Source: Synechococcus sp. WH 7803
GTDB lineage: Bacteria > Cyanobacteriota > Cyanobacteriia > PCC-6307 > Cyanobiaceae
Assembly: GCA_000063505.1 (NCBI GenBank)
Contig: CT971583.1
Location: forward strand, 2,015,918-2,079,917
Direction of reading: 5' to 3'
Length of the DNA stretch: 64,000 bases
Shown piece by piece: positions 22,497 through 32,139 of this stretch. The notes beneath the pieces are model-generated. The model was given only the letters and a program-made list of their open reading frames with translations. It had not been told where the DNA came from and made no database searches. The first letter of the stretch is position 1. Each line of letters opens with the position of its first letter. The translations under genes were made by a program, and so were the position numbers.

Positions 22497-23072
22497 ATGC
22501 TGGATCCTGTTCCATCCCTCAGACAGCGGCTTGGCGGCCGAAATCTGTATCTCGTCGGGATGATGGGGAGCGGAAAAACCAGCACCGGTCGGCCTCTCGC
22601 CCAACGCCTGGAGTACGGCTTTGTGGATGCCGATGCTGTGATCGAGCAGGCCGCTGGCTGCACCATCCCCGACATCTTCAAGCGCGAAGGTGAAAGCGGT
22701 TTCCGCAACCTCGAGACCCAGGTGCTCAGCGCCATTAGTCAGCGCCACTCCCTCGTTGTGGCGACAGGGGGCGGCGCCGTGACGCGCCCTGAAAACTGGG
22801 GCGCGATGCACCAGGGGATCGTGATCTGGCTGGACGTGGAGCAGCAAAGGCTGTTGAAACGGCTGGAGTCAGACGACACACCGCGACCCCTTCTGCATGA
22901 ACAGGACCCTGCCCTGGCCTTGAACACACTGTTGACGGCCCGTCGGCCGATGTATGCCGAAGCCGATCTCACGGTGGTGATCGATGCAGAGCCGCCGGAT
23001 GAGGTGGCCGACGGAATTCTGAAACTGCTGCCAACGCTGATCCAGGACCCACCGAAACAGCGACCCGATTGA
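22497..23072 (+). CDS. aroK: Shikimate kinase
   Basis: 191 residues. Walker [10 protein letters not shown], the shikimate-binding DADAVIEQ and GESGFRNLE, and the GGGAV loop are all present. It phosphorylates shikimate at the 3-OH in the chorismate pathway. Cytosolic. The ATG at 22497 is 51 nt from the divergent pterin synthase start. The length is slightly above the usual 170-180 because of N- and C-terminal tails. Confidence 0.95.
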   Translation: MLDPVPSLRQRLGGRNLYLVGMMGSGKTSTGRPLAQRLEYGFVDADAVIEQAAGCTIPDIFKREGESGFRNLETQVLSAISQRHSLVVATGGGAVTRPENWGAMHQGIVIWLDVEQQRLLKRLESDDTPRPLLHEQDPALALNTLLTARRPMYAEADLTVVIDAEPPDEVADGILKLLPTLIQDPPKQRPD

Positions 23073-23075
23073 CCA

Positions 23076-23339
23076 TCAGCTCTGAGGCGGCTCCAGGCGG
23101 ACGGCATACCACTGCACGCAGACTCCTGGCGAGGTCTCCAGTTCACAGGCGGTATCGAGCAGGCGCTCTGCGGCTTCGCTCGCCCCATCGCATCCGCGAA
23201 GATCTTCAGGCCATGGATTGAGCGCCGTCAGTCGTTCCGTCAGCCATGTCAAGGTGGCGGCGGCCGTTAAAAGCTGCTCAGATTCACCGGGAACAAGCAC
23301 CACGTAGTGATCAAGCGATCGAATCAGGGGGTCTGACAT
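23076..23339 (-). CDS. Small conserved-looking protein of unknown function
   Basis: 87 residues starting MSDPLIRSLDHYVVLVPGESEQ, acidic and soluble. I do not recognise a family. The codon pattern is like its neighbours. The ORF extends to 23423 but the extra part is antisense to a signal peptide. The start codon overlaps that of the divergent 23338 gene, sharing one CATG. Its stop is 4 nt from the aroK stop on the other strand. Confidence 0.7.
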   Translation of the reverse strand: MSDPLIRSLDHYVVLVPGESEQLLTAAATLTWLTERLTALNPWPEDLRGCDGASEAAERLLDTACELETSPGVCVQWYAVRLEPPQS

Positions 23340-24060
23340 GAAGCGGAGGCTGTTGCTTGTGCTGTTCACCATGCTGCTGCAGCTGCTGATGGTGACGGGT
23401 GCGAACGCTGCACAACCAGCCAAAGCATCATTGCTCGAGCAACGCGCGCTGGAATGGCCCGAGTGGTCGCTGCCTGCACCTCTGCCCCGGCCGAAGGCCC
23501 GTCAGGATCTGATTTACCCCGACTGGTTCGCGGGTGACTGGGAGGTGCAAAGCGACACGGTGAACCAGGATGGTTCGATCCTCGAGAGCGAACCTCCTCT
23601 GCTGCACAGGGCACGCTTCCAACGCAATCGGGCAGGGCAACTGGTGGGCGACCGCCCGTTCAACGCCACCGCCATCGGCAAAGCGCTTCTGGGGGACAAA
23701 CTTCTGTCGGTCGAGCAGGACCCCGAGCGTGTGAACCGTCAACTGGCAAGGCTCAGCGGCGATGTTCTGCTGGAAACCAGCGTGATTGGCCGCCGTGAGG
23801 CCGTGGTGCCAACTGACAACGGCAGAGAGGCATTTCTAAGTGATGAGCTCGTGCTTCAGATCGTGCATGGCCCAGGAGCGCCGCGACTGAGCAGGATCGA
23901 AACCCTGACGCGCTACGAGCAGTGCGACGCCAAGATCTGCGCGGATCAGCGGCAGGTGAGTTATGGGGCCCCAGGACTGCAAACGGATCAGACCCTCGCA
24001 GGGCGCAGCAGCCGGTTTCGGCTGGTTCTCACTCGGTTGCCGCAGGGTCGCGCTGATTGA
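23338..24060 (+). CDS. Exported cyanobacterial protein, probably DUF6816
   Basis: 240 residues. An N-terminal signal peptide (KRR, then LLLVLFTMLLQLLMV, cleavage near ANA-A about 25) indicates export to periplasm or thylakoid lumen. The motif IYPDWFAGDWEV and the lipocalin-like beta pattern fit the DUF6816 family known from cyanobacteria and chloroplasts. Two cysteines (QCDAKIC) may form a disulfide. Function is unknown. The 3' end overlaps the convergent GST gene by 32 bp. Confidence 0.75.
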   Translation: MKRRLLLVLFTMLLQLLMVTGANAAQPAKASLLEQRALEWPEWSLPAPLPRPKARQDLIYPDWFAGDWEVQSDTVNQDGSILESEPPLLHRARFQRNRAGQLVGDRPFNATAIGKALLGDKLLSVEQDPERVNRQLARLSGDVLLETSVIGRREAVVPTDNGREAFLSDELVLQIVHGPGAPRLSRIETLTRYEQCDAKICADQRQVSYGAPGLQTDQTLAGRSSRFRLVLTRLPQGRAD

Positions 24061-24757
24061 GCTGGGCTTCCAGCTGATCACGCCAGTGGAACAACGACTG
24101 CAGGCGTGGATGATCGCTGAGGCCGGGAACGCCGCGGCCAGCCAGAGCGTCTCCAGATGAGGAAGGAAAGCGCAGCAGGGAGAGCTGAGCAGCGACAGCA
24201 AGATCCGCCAGGGTGAGCTTGTTGCCAACCAGATATCCGTTCTGGTCGAGGCCTTCGGCTAGAGCCGTGAGACTGCTGAGCATGGACGCCCTCTGCTCTT
24301 GCCCGAGCAGATCGCCCAAGGTGCTCAACCAACCGCCAGGCACCCCAGACATGACCTGACGCAATGGCGCCGGCAAATCATCCGGAAGAAGCGCCAGCCT
24401 GAGCTGACCATCGTCGGCTGCAGCCTGCAGGAGAGCAGCCCGGGTGGACGCGGCCAGGGTTGTGTCAGCCCAATCCTCGATCAGCTCCACTTGAGCCCTC
24501 TGGAGTGGATCAGAGGGAAGCAGAGCAGGCTCGGGCCGCAGCGTTTCGAGATAGCGGCAGATCGCGCTGGAGTCCGCGAACACCTGATCACCATCCACCA
24601 AAACGGGAACCTGGCGCTGACCCGACATCCGGAACACAGACAGCTGCCCGAGTCCGGGCGTGACCTCCACCTCACGAAAACTCAGATCTTTGGCGTGGAG
24701 CGTCATCCGCACCTTCAAGCAGAAGGCGGAGTGGCGGAATTGGTGGAGCTCCAGCAT
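24029..24757 (-). CDS. Glutathione S-transferase family protein
   Basis: 242 residues. Thioredoxin-fold N-terminal domain (HQFRHSAFCLKVRMTL; QVPVLVDGDQVFADSSAI, with the cis-Pro VPVL and the DSSAI glutathione-binding motif), then an all-helical C-terminal domain with LTLADLAVAAQL. The catalytic residue may be the Ser or Cys near residue 10-12 (SAFC). Substrate unknown. It overlaps the 3' end of the DUF6816-like gene. Confidence 0.9.
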   Translation of the reverse strand: MLELHQFRHSAFCLKVRMTLHAKDLSFREVEVTPGLGQLSVFRMSGQRQVPVLVDGDQVFADSSAICRYLETLRPEPALLPSDPLQRAQVELIEDWADTTLAASTRAALLQAAADDGQLRLALLPDDLPAPLRQVMSGVPGGWLSTLGDLLGQEQRASMLSSLTALAEGLDQNGYLVGNKLTLADLAVAAQLSLLRFPSSSGDALAGRGVPGLSDHPRLQSLFHWRDQLEAQLNQRDPAATE

Positions 24758-24816
24758 GTCCAGACCGGGGCAGGGACCGGCAGAGTAGCCATGAGAAACG
24801 GATCAACGCCATCGCC

Positions 24817-25023
24817 ATGCGCGAGTTCTTCGTCAATGTGACCCGCTACCCGCGCTATCTGATCGCGTTCAGCCTCGGCGTGCTCAATTCCGTTGCGGAA
24901 CCGCTGGCACGTCGCCGCAGCAATCCCGTGACCGCCGTGGCACTGATCGGAGCCTTAATCAGTGGCTTCATCAGCCTCGCTCTGGTGTTGCGTGCCATGG
25001 TGTCTTCAGCACCAATGAGCTGA
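24817..25023 (+). CDS. DUF751 (Ycf33-like) small membrane protein
   Basis: 68 residues: [21 protein letters not shown] is the signature of the DUF751/Ycf33 family, followed by a second hydrophobic span ([20 protein letters not shown]). Conserved in cyanobacteria and some plastids; function unknown. The stop is one base before the rbfA start, so they are probably co-transcribed. Confidence 0.88.
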   Translation: MREFFVNVTRYPRYLIAFSLGVLNSVAEPLARRRSNPVTAVALIGALISGFISLALVLRAMVSSAPMS

Positions 25024-25024
25024 G

Positions 25025-25447
25025 ATGGCTCCTGGACGACGGGTTGAACGTGTTGCAGCTCTGATCCGCAAGGAAACGAGTGAACTCCTGATGCACGGCA
25101 TCCGCGATGACCGCGTGCATCAGGGACTGATCAGCATCACTCAAGTGGACGTGAGCGGCGATCTGCAGCACTGCAAAATCTTCGTGAGTGTGCTGGCCGA
25201 TCCTGAGGGCAGAGCCCAGGTGATGGAGGGTCTGCAAGCAGCCAGCAGCTTCCTGCGCGGAGAGCTCGGTCGTCGCTTGCAGATGCGGCGGGCACCGGAA
25301 GTGGTGTTCCATCTCGACCGTGGCCTGGAGAAGGGAGCCTCCGTTCTGGGACTGCTCGGGGACCTCGAGCGCGAACGCCAGGAGCGGGGGGAGATCCCCC
25401 CAGGCAGTGACGATGCTCAAAACTGCCACGACGATGAACCCAGTTGA
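25025..25447 (+). CDS. rbfA: Ribosome-binding factor A
   Basis: 140 residues, KH-like RbfA fold: [18 protein letters not shown], the conserved [16 protein letters not shown] and [17 protein letters not shown]. It binds the 30S subunit and helps 16S 5'-end maturation and cold adaptation. The acidic tail is typical of cyanobacteria. It overlaps the start of the downstream GH3 gene by 14 bp. Confidence 0.95.
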   Translation: MAPGRRVERVAALIRKETSELLMHGIRDDRVHQGLISITQVDVSGDLQHCKIFVSVLADPEGRAQVMEGLQAASSFLRGELGRRLQMRRAPEVVFHLDRGLEKGASVLGLLGDLERERQERGEIPPGSDDAQNCHDDEPS

Positions 25448-27086
25448 GTTGCGGCGGGCGGTGTCTCAGCTGCTGGTGGTGAGAGCCAGCGGTCATGCCG
25501 GCGATCAGCAACGGCGATACCCACGCTGGGAACTCAGCAACAGTGAGCTGCAACGCCAACTGGAGAACGGCGTCGGCGGGGTGATTCTGCTGGGAGGCAC
25601 AGCCACCGAACTGCAGCAGCGCTGCCGAACCCTGCGCGCCTGGGCCGCTGATGACGATCTGCTTCTCTGCGCCGACGTGGAAGAAGGGGTCGGTCAGCGC
25701 TTTGAGGGCGCCACTTGGCTGGTGCCACCGCTGGCCTTGGGTCGCTTGCATGGGCACAACCCGGCGGCGGCGATTCGTTTCGCGGAACGCTATGGGCGTT
25801 GCACCGCTGACCAGGCTCGCCGATGCGGACTCAACTGGGTGCTGGCGCCGGTCTGCGATGTCAACAGCAACCCGGCCAATCCAGTGATCAATGTGAGGGC
25901 TTGGGGCCAGGCTCCAGAAGCCGCCGGTGCACTGGCTGAGGCATTCCAGCGCGGTTTGCAGGCTGGAGGCGTTCTTGGTTGCGCCAAACATTTCCCCGGA
26001 CACGGCGATACCGCTCAGGATTCCCATCTGGAGCTCCCCGTGCTGGCGCATGCGCGGGAGCGGCTCGAGCAACTCGAACTCAAACCATTCCGGCGGCTGA
26101 TCGCTGCAGGCGTCGAGAGCGTCATGACTGCCCATTTGCTGATCCCAGCCCTGGATGCCGAGCGGCCCGCGACCCTGTCTTCCAAGGTGCTGACCGACCT
26201 GCTCAGAGTGTCCCTTGATTTCCAGGGACTGATCGTCACCGATGCGCTGGTGATGGAGGCGATCACAGGTTTGGTGGGTCCCGGTGAGGCTGCCGTGCAG
26301 GCCTTCGAAGCCGGTGCTGACCTGATTTTGATGCCCGCTGATGCTGACGAAGCCATCAACGCTGTCTGCGCAGCCCTCGCGAGCGGACGCCTTCCCGCCT
26401 CGCGCCTCGAGCAGTCTTTACAGAGACGGCGGGAGGCGCTGCAACGCTGCCGCGAGCGCCAACGTCAGAACAGAACGGCTTCAACAGCCCCCTCACCACC
26501 GGACGCAGCAGAAACGGCAGCAGAAACGGCAGAAGAACACCAACTCGCCCTCGAACTCGTGGGCGCCACTCTCGAAGTCCAGGGAGCCACTCCGGTCGAT
26601 GCCCCTGCCGGTGGCGGTGTGACCCTGATCCGCGTGGACGGTGTGCTGGCCTGCCCATTCCTGCGCCCTGAGGCGCCAGCCATCAGCTGGCCCGCACGCC
26701 GCGGATTCAGGCCGATCCTCTGCCACGAGCTTGGAATCAGCCCCTGGCATGACCCTCCACAGGCCGACCATCCTCTGGCCCTGGATCGACTCGGGGAAGG
26801 ACCGGTTTTGCTGCAATTGTTTCTACGCGGCAATCCATTTCGCGCAGGCCGTGATCGTGATGACCCTTGGCCGGCAGCCATCCGCCAGCTCTTGGCACTG
26901 AACCGCCTGGCGGGGCTGGCGGTGTATGGCTGCCCTTACCGGTGGGAGAGCCTGCGAGCGCTTCTCCCCAGCAGCATTCCCGCCGCCTACAGCCCTGGGC
27001 AGATGGCCGAAGCCCAGCAGATGCTGATGGGTCGGTTGCTGGGGGAGGAGCACATGCTCGAGTTGGGAGGCGAATTCACCGACTGA
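25434..27086 (+). CDS. Glycoside hydrolase family 3 protein, NagZ-like beta-N-acetylhexosaminidase
   Basis: 550 residues from ATG 25434 (25413 also possible). GH3 TIM barrel with the NagZ signature [14 protein letters not shown] and the nucleophile region [10 protein letters not shown]. After about residue 345 there is an Ala/Glu-rich linker and a roughly 190-residue C-terminal domain that short NagZ enzymes lack. NagZ removes GlcNAc from anhydroMurNAc peptides in muropeptide recycling. The start overlaps rbfA. Confidence 0.88.
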   Translation: MNPVELRRAVSQLLVVRASGHAGDQQRRYPRWELSNSELQRQLENGVGGVILLGGTATELQQRCRTLRAWAADDDLLLCADVEEGVGQRFEGATWLVPPLALGRLHGHNPAAAIRFAERYGRCTADQARRCGLNWVLAPVCDVNSNPANPVINVRAWGQAPEAAGALAEAFQRGLQAGGVLGCAKHFPGHGDTAQDSHLELPVLAHARERLEQLELKPFRRLIAAGVESVMTAHLLIPALDAERPATLSSKVLTDLLRVSLDFQGLIVTDALVMEAITGLVGPGEAAVQAFEAGADLILMPADADEAINAVCAALASGRLPASRLEQSLQRRREALQRCRERQRQNRTASTAPSPPDAAETAAETAEEHQLALELVGATLEVQGATPVDAPAGGGVTLIRVDGVLACPFLRPEAPAISWPARRGFRPILCHELGISPWHDPPQADHPLALDRLGEGPVLLQLFLRGNPFRAGRDRDDPWPAAIRQLLALNRLAGLAVYGCPYRWESLRALLPSSIPAAYSPGQMAEAQQMLMGRLLGEEHMLELGGEFTD

Positions 27087-27122
27087 ACGGCACTAATCTC
27101 AGCGCCAGTACGGGACGCCGTC

Positions 27123-28331
27123 ATGCTCAGCCTCTCGATGATCGTCCGCGACGAAGCCGAGCGCATCGAGTCTTGCCTGAACTCAGTGAAAGGCTTCGTC
27201 GACGAGATGGTTCTGCTCGACACCGGTTCAACGGACAACACCGTGGCCCTGGCTGAAGCTGCCGGTGCCCAGGTGGAACGGCTGGACTGGCCCGGGGACT
27301 TCGCGCCAGCGAGAAACGCGGCACTCGAACACGTGAGGGGGGACTGGGTGCTGGTGCTGGATGCCGATGAACGCCTGCGCGCCGAGGCGATTCCAGCGAT
27401 CCGAGCCTTGATGGCGCAACCGGATGTGCTGGTCATCAATCTGCTTCGCCACGAACTCGGTGCTGCCATGGCCCCGTATTCCAATGTGAGCCGGCTGTTC
27501 CGACGCGACGCACGCATCTGCTGGAGCCGGCCTTATCACTCGATGATTGACGACAGCGTGGCCGAGATCCTTCAGCAGGAACCGCACTGGCGGGTGGCGA
27601 ACTGCGCGGAACCGGCGCTGCTGCACGATGGCTACAGACCCGACCTCCTCAATCGGCGTGACAAGGCCGAGCGACTGCGCCAGTCGATGGAGCAGTGGCT
27701 GGAGGATCAGCCGGGTGACCCCTACGCCTGCACCAAGCTTGGGGCACTGGAGGTGAGCAGCGGCAACCATGAGCGAGGCGTCAATCTCCTGCGCCAAGGG
27801 CTTGAACAGCTGCCGGATGGAGCCGGGAGAACGGCTGAGCGTTACGAGTTGCTCCTCAACCTGGGGATTGCTTTGGCGCCTGAAGATGCAGTGGCTGCCG
27901 AAGGCTTTTACCGGCAGGCGCTTGATCTGCCCTTGGATGTGCGTTTGAGCCTCGGTGCCCGGCTGAACCTGGCCGCCTTGCTGATGCAGGCCAATCAGCT
28001 GGATGAGGCGATTCAGCTCACCACCACGGCCTGCCAGCGTGCCCCTGAAGTCGCGCTGGCCTGGTACAACCTCGGCCTGATGGAACGACGCCGGGGGGAC
28101 CTCGCCGCATCCCTACGCGCCTATGAGCGTTCCCTCGAGCTCAATCCCGATCACGCGGAAAGCCACCAGAACTTCGCCGTCGCGCGATTGATAGGTGGCG
28201 ATATCGACGGAGCACGCGCCAGCTTCCGCGCAGCGATCGACAAGCTCCATCAACAGAACCGTGCCGAAGAGGCCGGGGCGCTTCAAGCCCAGGTGAGCGG
28301 GATCGTGAAGCTCGATGGGAGTGCGTCATGA
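27123..28331 (+). CDS. Family 2 glycosyltransferase with C-terminal TPR repeats
   Basis: 402 residues. GT2 domain with SMIVRDEAERIESCL, LDTGSTDNT and the metal-binding DAD (VLDADERL) in the first 85 residues. TPR-type helices follow from about 190 on (for example ALAWYNLGLMERRRGDLAASL and LELNPDHAESHQNFAV). No TM segment or signal. Similar proteins glycosylate polysaccharides, peptides or proteins; the acceptor is unknown. The stop overlaps the hemD start (ATGA). Confidence 0.9.
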   Translation: MLSLSMIVRDEAERIESCLNSVKGFVDEMVLLDTGSTDNTVALAEAAGAQVERLDWPGDFAPARNAALEHVRGDWVLVLDADERLRAEAIPAIRALMAQPDVLVINLLRHELGAAMAPYSNVSRLFRRDARICWSRPYHSMIDDSVAEILQQEPHWRVANCAEPALLHDGYRPDLLNRRDKAERLRQSMEQWLEDQPGDPYACTKLGALEVSSGNHERGVNLLRQGLEQLPDGAGRTAERYELLLNLGIALAPEDAVAAEGFYRQALDLPLDVRLSLGARLNLAALLMQANQLDEAIQLTTTACQRAPEVALAWYNLGLMERRRGDLAASLRAYERSLELNPDHAESHQNFAVARLIGGDIDGARASFRAAIDKLHQQNRAEEAGALQAQVSGIVKLDGSAS

Positions 28332-29146
28332 CGGATGGCCAGGCCCTTGCGCTGCAGGGACGCACGGTGGTGATGACCCGGGCCATGGAACAGCAGAGTG
28401 AAGGCCGCCGACTGCTGGAAGCGCTCGGTGCCGATGTTCTCGATCTACCGGCTCTGGAGATCGGCCCCCCGGATCACTGGGGTGCCCTCGACGATGCCTT
28501 GGCTGAATGGGACACCTTCCACTGGCTGATCGTCTCCAGCGCCAACGGCGCGAATGCCGTTGAAGAGCGTCTGCAAAGGCAAGGGAAGGCATTGGCCCAT
28601 CGACCGGCCAGCCTCAAAATTGCAGCGGTGGGACGCAAGACCGCCAAGCGCCTGGAGGAGCTGGGTTCGGAGGCGGATTTCGTGCCCCCCGAGTTTGTCG
28701 CCGACAGCCTGATCGAACACTTCCCGGTCTCAGGCTGGGGGCTGCGCATCCTGCTTCCAAGGGTCCAGAGTGGCGGGCGCACCGTTCTGGGCGAAGCCTT
28801 CGGCGAAGCCGGCGCACGGGTTGTGGAGGTGCCGGCTTATGAATCGCGTTGTCCGCAAGCGATTCCCGCCGCAACGCTGGATGCCTTGCGAGCCGGGTCG
28901 GTGGATGCGATCTGTTTCACCAGCGGCAAAACGGTGCTGCACACCACACACCTGCTGGCAGAGAGCCTGGGGGAGGAGGAGGCGACGGCCAGGCTCAAAC
29001 GGACTGCCCTGGTTTCGATCGGTCCGCAGACGAGTGATCGTTGCCGCAAGCTGCTGGGCCGTGTGGACCAGGAAGCCCATCCCCATGACCTCGAAGGTCT
29101 GGTGATGGCTTGTGTTCAGGCAATACAGAAGGGAGATTCGGTTTGA
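28328..29146 (+). CDS. hemD: Uroporphyrinogen-III synthase
   Basis: 272 residues. HemD is diverse in sequence, but RTVVMTRAMEQQSEGRRLLEALGA, WLIVSSANGANAV, AVGRKTAKRLEELG, VDAICFTSGKTV and ALVSIGPQTSDRCRKLL match the two-lobed fold. It closes and inverts ring D of hydroxymethylbilane to give uroporphyrinogen III, the precursor of heme, chlorophyll, phycobilins and cobalamin. Translationally coupled to the GT2 gene. Confidence 0.92.
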   Translation: MTDGQALALQGRTVVMTRAMEQQSEGRRLLEALGADVLDLPALEIGPPDHWGALDDALAEWDTFHWLIVSSANGANAVEERLQRQGKALAHRPASLKIAAVGRKTAKRLEELGSEADFVPPEFVADSLIEHFPVSGWGLRILLPRVQSGGRTVLGEAFGEAGARVVEVPAYESRCPQAIPAATLDALRAGSVDAICFTSGKTVLHTTHLLAESLGEEEATARLKRTALVSIGPQTSDRCRKLLGRVDQEAHPHDLEGLVMACVQAIQKGDSV

Positions 29147-29658
29147 CCGGCCACCGAAACGGTGAGGCAACCTCGGCGCAAATCGATGGTCTGCACCACC
29201 CATCCCACCGGTAATAAGCCGCTCGACTCCCCAGGGCAACGTCCCCTGGCGCCAACACAGACCGGTCCTGAGCCTTCTGATGTGGTCACCAGGGCGCGAC
29301 GCTGACCACCAACCGCCAGCACCCCTTGAACCTGAAGCCCCAGGCCCTGCGGTTGATCAGCATCGGAAGCACTGGACTCTTGGGCCGATGCCGAGACAGC
29401 AGCAGCGACAGGAGCAAAAGGATCAGGGCGGCCATCGGGAACCGCGCTGAGCACCTGCTCAAGACTGGGCAGGGGCACGAACGAGGAAGGGGGAGCGATC
29501 CGATCTGGGGAACGGCTGGGGAGCTCAGAGACAGCATCCTCAATCCGAGGCGGCTTCAAGTTTGGAGTGACGGTGTTTGGGGCGACGGTGTTTGGGACGT
29601 CACTGCCGCAAGCACTGATCAGAATCGAAAGAAGCCCCGCCAGGCTCGCTCCACGCAC
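29116..29658 (-). CDS. Predicted lipoprotein of unknown function
   Basis: I place the start at the in-frame GTG 29658, giving 180 residues with a compact lipoprotein signal: RGASLAGLLSILISAC with lipobox ISAC, modified Cys about residue 17. The nominal ATG 29775 would bury the signal and overlap the SRPBCC gene by 83 nt. The mature part has a TVAPNTVTPN near-repeat, a Pro/Ser-rich linker, then a small C-terminal domain with four Cys (CVGARGRC; CLTV; FCIA). No family recognised. The 3' end overlaps hemD by 31 bp. Confidence 0.7.
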   Translation of the reverse strand: MRGASLAGLLSILISACGSDVPNTVAPNTVTPNLKPPRIEDAVSELPSRSPDRIAPPSSFVPLPSLEQVLSAVPDGRPDPFAPVAAAVSASAQESSASDADQPQGLGLQVQGVLAVGGQRRALVTTSEGSGPVCVGARGRCPGESSGLLPVGWVVQTIDLRRGCLTVSVAGQTESPFCIA

Positions 29659-29692
29659 CGATGCCCAAGCCCCATGGCCTCGGGCACGCGCT

Positions 29693-30142
29693 TCAGCCCC
29701 CGGATGCCTGTTCCCGTTCAACCAGATCCCGGAATCGATCAAGGTTTGCCTGAAGCTCCTTGGTAACAATCCCACCCAGGATGGTGGGTTCCATCAGCGG
29801 TGCCAAGACCCCGGGAAGCTCATAGGTGACTGAAAGCTTCACCGCAGTCCGTCCCGGCTGCTCTGCGTAAAAACGAACAGCGCCTTTGGTCGGCAGACCA
29901 CCAACGGATTCCCAGTGCAGCTGCTGCGCTTCAACGCGCTGGGTGATGCGAGCCTTCCAGTGAAACCGAAATCCCTGGGCGGCAAGGGTCCAGTCGGTGA
30001 GTTCGGGATCATCCAGGGTTTTCACCGATTCGATCCAACGCATCCACTTGGGCATGGCCTCGAGATCGCTCCAGACTGCCCACACCCGATCCACGGGAGC
30101 GTTGACCTCGGTGGTCACGGAATGTTCAAGCCAGCGTCCCAT
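29693..30142 (-). CDS. SRPBCC (polyketide cyclase/dehydrase-like) protein
   Basis: 149 residues with the START/Bet v1-like pattern VNAPVDRVWAVWSDLEAMPKWM at the N-terminus and a long C-terminal helix (TKELQANLDRFRDLVE). It sits 4 nt downstream of crtQ on the same strand, a pairing I recall as common in cyanobacteria. A role in carotenoid or lipid binding is inference only. Confidence 0.9.
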   Translation of the reverse strand: MGRWLEHSVTTEVNAPVDRVWAVWSDLEAMPKWMRWIESVKTLDDPELTDWTLAAQGFRFHWKARITQRVEAQQLHWESVGGLPTKGAVRFYAEQPGRTAVKLSVTYELPGVLAPLMEPTILGGIVTKELQANLDRFRDLVEREQASGG

Positions 30143-30146
30143 GGGT

Positions 30147-31613
30147 TCAGGCGACTGCGGTGTTCGTGGCCAGCTGGGCCGGCTTCTTCAGGATGGCGGC
30201 GGCAGCGAGATGTCCGCTCATCGTGGCCCCTTCCATGGAATCGATGTAATCCTGACGGGTATAGCTGCCGGCCAAGAAGAAATTGCGCACTGGAGTGCTC
30301 TGCTCAGGTCGGTAGGGCTCCATGCCAGGGGCTTCGCGGTAGAGCGACTGAGCCAGCTTCACCACATTGCTCCAGGTGAGCTTGAGATTGCGGGCCGAGG
30401 GGAACAACTCGCGCACCTGACGGTCCGTGTGAGCAACGATGTCGTCGACGGACTTGGGAATCCAGGGATCACCCGGTGTGAGCACGCACTGGAGCAGCGA
30501 GCCTTCACCCTCCTTGCGGTAATCCTCGGGGCTGGCCAGGGCGAGGTCGGCAAAGCAGCTGAAATCGGCGTCAGCCGTGTAGAGCAGATTGTTCAAACCT
30601 GCTGGATGCGCCACATCGCAGCGTTGCGCCTCCTGGGCATCGCCCAGTTCGGTCACCCAGCCGTCGTAGCGGAGCTGAACGGTGGCCACAGGCACAGCCT
30701 CCAGCTGATGGATCGCTTCGAACTGGGGATAACGATTCCACTCCTTGGGCAGCAGCTTCTGAATTCCTGGCACATCACAGGCAGCCAGGTAAGCGTCGGC
30801 CTCAACACGGATCTCTCCTTCGGGCGTTCCCAGCTGCAGGCCTGTGATTTCAGGGGATTCACCCTCGCTGTACTCCACCTGCTTCACCCTGTGACGCAGG
30901 TGGAGCTTGCCGCCGCGCTGCTGGATGTAGTCGAGGATCGGCCCCGTGAGCCAGCGGTGGGGCGATCCCTTCAGCAAGTTGAGTTTCGAAGCCTCGGTTT
31001 TGGCCGCAAACATCATGAAGATGGTGAGCATGCAGCGCGCTGAGATGGCCTCGCAATCGATAAAGCCCAGGGCATAGGCAATGGGATTCCACATGCGCCG
31101 GATGCTTTCGGGGCTGCCGCCATGGCCCACAAACCAATCTTGAAAGCTCACCGAGTCGAGCGCTCGGATGGTGCGCATCGCCCCTTCGTAATCCACCAAA
31201 CCGCGCACGATCGGGCTGGTCCCCAGGGCCAGGGCATTGCGCAGCTTGTCGATCCAGCTCAGCTGCGGCGTGGTGAAAAACGCCTTGAGGCCGTTGAAGG
31301 GTGCACCGATCGGAAAACGAAAATCCAGCTCCCGCAGATCCCCGCCCTTGTTCACAAACAGATGGGTGTGCTGCTTCGGCAGCAGATTCTCGAAGGCGCC
31401 CACCTTGCGCATCAGTGCAAAGAGATTGGCGTAGTTGAAAAAGAACACGTGCAGCCCCATCTCGATGTGGTTGCCGCTGTCATCCACCCAGCTGCCCACC
31501 TTGCCGCCCATGAAAGGCCGAGCTTCGTAGAGGTTCACCTCATGACCGGCATCGACCAGATCCACAGCAGCGGAGAGGCCGGCGAGACCGGAACCAACGA
31601 TCGCGACCCGCAC
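30147..31613 (-). CDS. crtQ: 9,9'-di-cis-zeta-carotene desaturase
   Basis: 488 residues, plant-type CrtQ/ZDS amine-oxidase flavoenzyme. FAD-binding [18 protein letters not shown] at the N-terminus, [13 protein letters not shown], and the C-terminal [18 protein letters not shown]. It desaturates zeta-carotene to lycopene (via neurosporene) with plastoquinone as likely acceptor, at the thylakoid or plasma membrane. It is divergent from the IscA-type gene; a perfect 8-bp dyad lies between them. Confidence 0.96.
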   Translation of the reverse strand: MRVAIVGSGLAGLSAAVDLVDAGHEVNLYEARPFMGGKVGSWVDDSGNHIEMGLHVFFFNYANLFALMRKVGAFENLLPKQHTHLFVNKGGDLRELDFRFPIGAPFNGLKAFFTTPQLSWIDKLRNALALGTSPIVRGLVDYEGAMRTIRALDSVSFQDWFVGHGGSPESIRRMWNPIAYALGFIDCEAISARCMLTIFMMFAAKTEASKLNLLKGSPHRWLTGPILDYIQQRGGKLHLRHRVKQVEYSEGESPEITGLQLGTPEGEIRVEADAYLAACDVPGIQKLLPKEWNRYPQFEAIHQLEAVPVATVQLRYDGWVTELGDAQEAQRCDVAHPAGLNNLLYTADADFSCFADLALASPEDYRKEGEGSLLQCVLTPGDPWIPKSVDDIVAHTDRQVRELFPSARNLKLTWSNVVKLAQSLYREAPGMEPYRPEQSTPVRNFFLAGSYTRQDYIDSMEGATMSGHLAAAAILKKPAQLATNTAVA

Positions 31614-31634
31614 ATGATCTGCACAACTGAAGCG

Positions 31635-31660
31635 ACTCTATGTATGAGCCTCCATAGAGT
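31635..31660. promoter_or_regulatory. Perfect inverted repeat between crtQ and the IscA-type gene
   Basis: ACTCTATG, 10 nt, CATAGAGT: 8-bp arms with perfect symmetry in the 70-nt divergent intergenic region. Spacing (26 bp overall) suits a dimeric regulator. The start codons lie 22 nt (crtQ) and 24 nt (IscA-type) away. It does not match the SufR pattern I know (CAAC-N6-GTTG). Confidence 0.55.
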
Positions 31661-31683
31661 GAGGGAACCAGCCTGTGTTTCCC

Positions 31684-32076
31684 ATGACTTCCACCCCAAG
31701 CACTGCGCCGGCGCACACCGCGAAAGACGGCAAGGGGATCCTGATCACTGAACCGGCCATGCAGCAATTGGCCAAGCTCTGCAGCGAACAGGGTGACAAC
31801 CAGGTGTTGCGGGTGGGTGTGCGTTCTGGTGGATGCAGTGGCATGAGCTACACGATGGATTTCGTGCCGGCTTCAGACACCCAAAGCGACGATGAAAGCT
31901 ACGAGTACGTGGCCTCTGACGGCCAGAGCTTCCGCGTGATCTGCGACCCGAAAAGCCTGCTGTACATCTACGGAATGCAGCTTGACTTCAGCACAGCGCT
32001 GATCGGAGGCGGCTTCAATTTCACCAACCCCAATGCCACCCAAACCTGTGGCTGCGGCAGCTCCTTCGCGGTTTAA
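31684..32076 (+). CDS. IscA/SufA-type iron-sulfur cluster assembly protein
   Basis: 130 residues from ATG 31684. HesB-like domain with the three conserved cysteines: GGCSGM near residue 57 and C-G-C (TCGCGSSF) at the C-terminus. Acts as an A-type carrier or scaffold for Fe-S clusters. The first 20 residues are a variable tail. Divergent from crtQ. Whether it is SufA or IscA cannot be settled, since no suf operon is in the window. Confidence 0.93.
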   Translation: MTSTPSTAPAHTAKDGKGILITEPAMQQLAKLCSEQGDNQVLRVGVRSGGCSGMSYTMDFVPASDTQSDDESYEYVASDGQSFRVICDPKSLLYIYGMQLDFSTALIGGGFNFTNPNATQTCGCGSSFAV

Positions 32077-32139
32077 AACCGGCGGCTCCCTCGGCCTGCT
32101 GTGGGAATCTGAACGGATTGCTGTATCGGTCGATCATCG

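Noticed and set aside
31635-31660. SufR operator between crtQ and the IscA-type gene
   Set aside because: Known SufR sites are CAAC-N6-GTTG; this sequence differs in both half-site and spacing.
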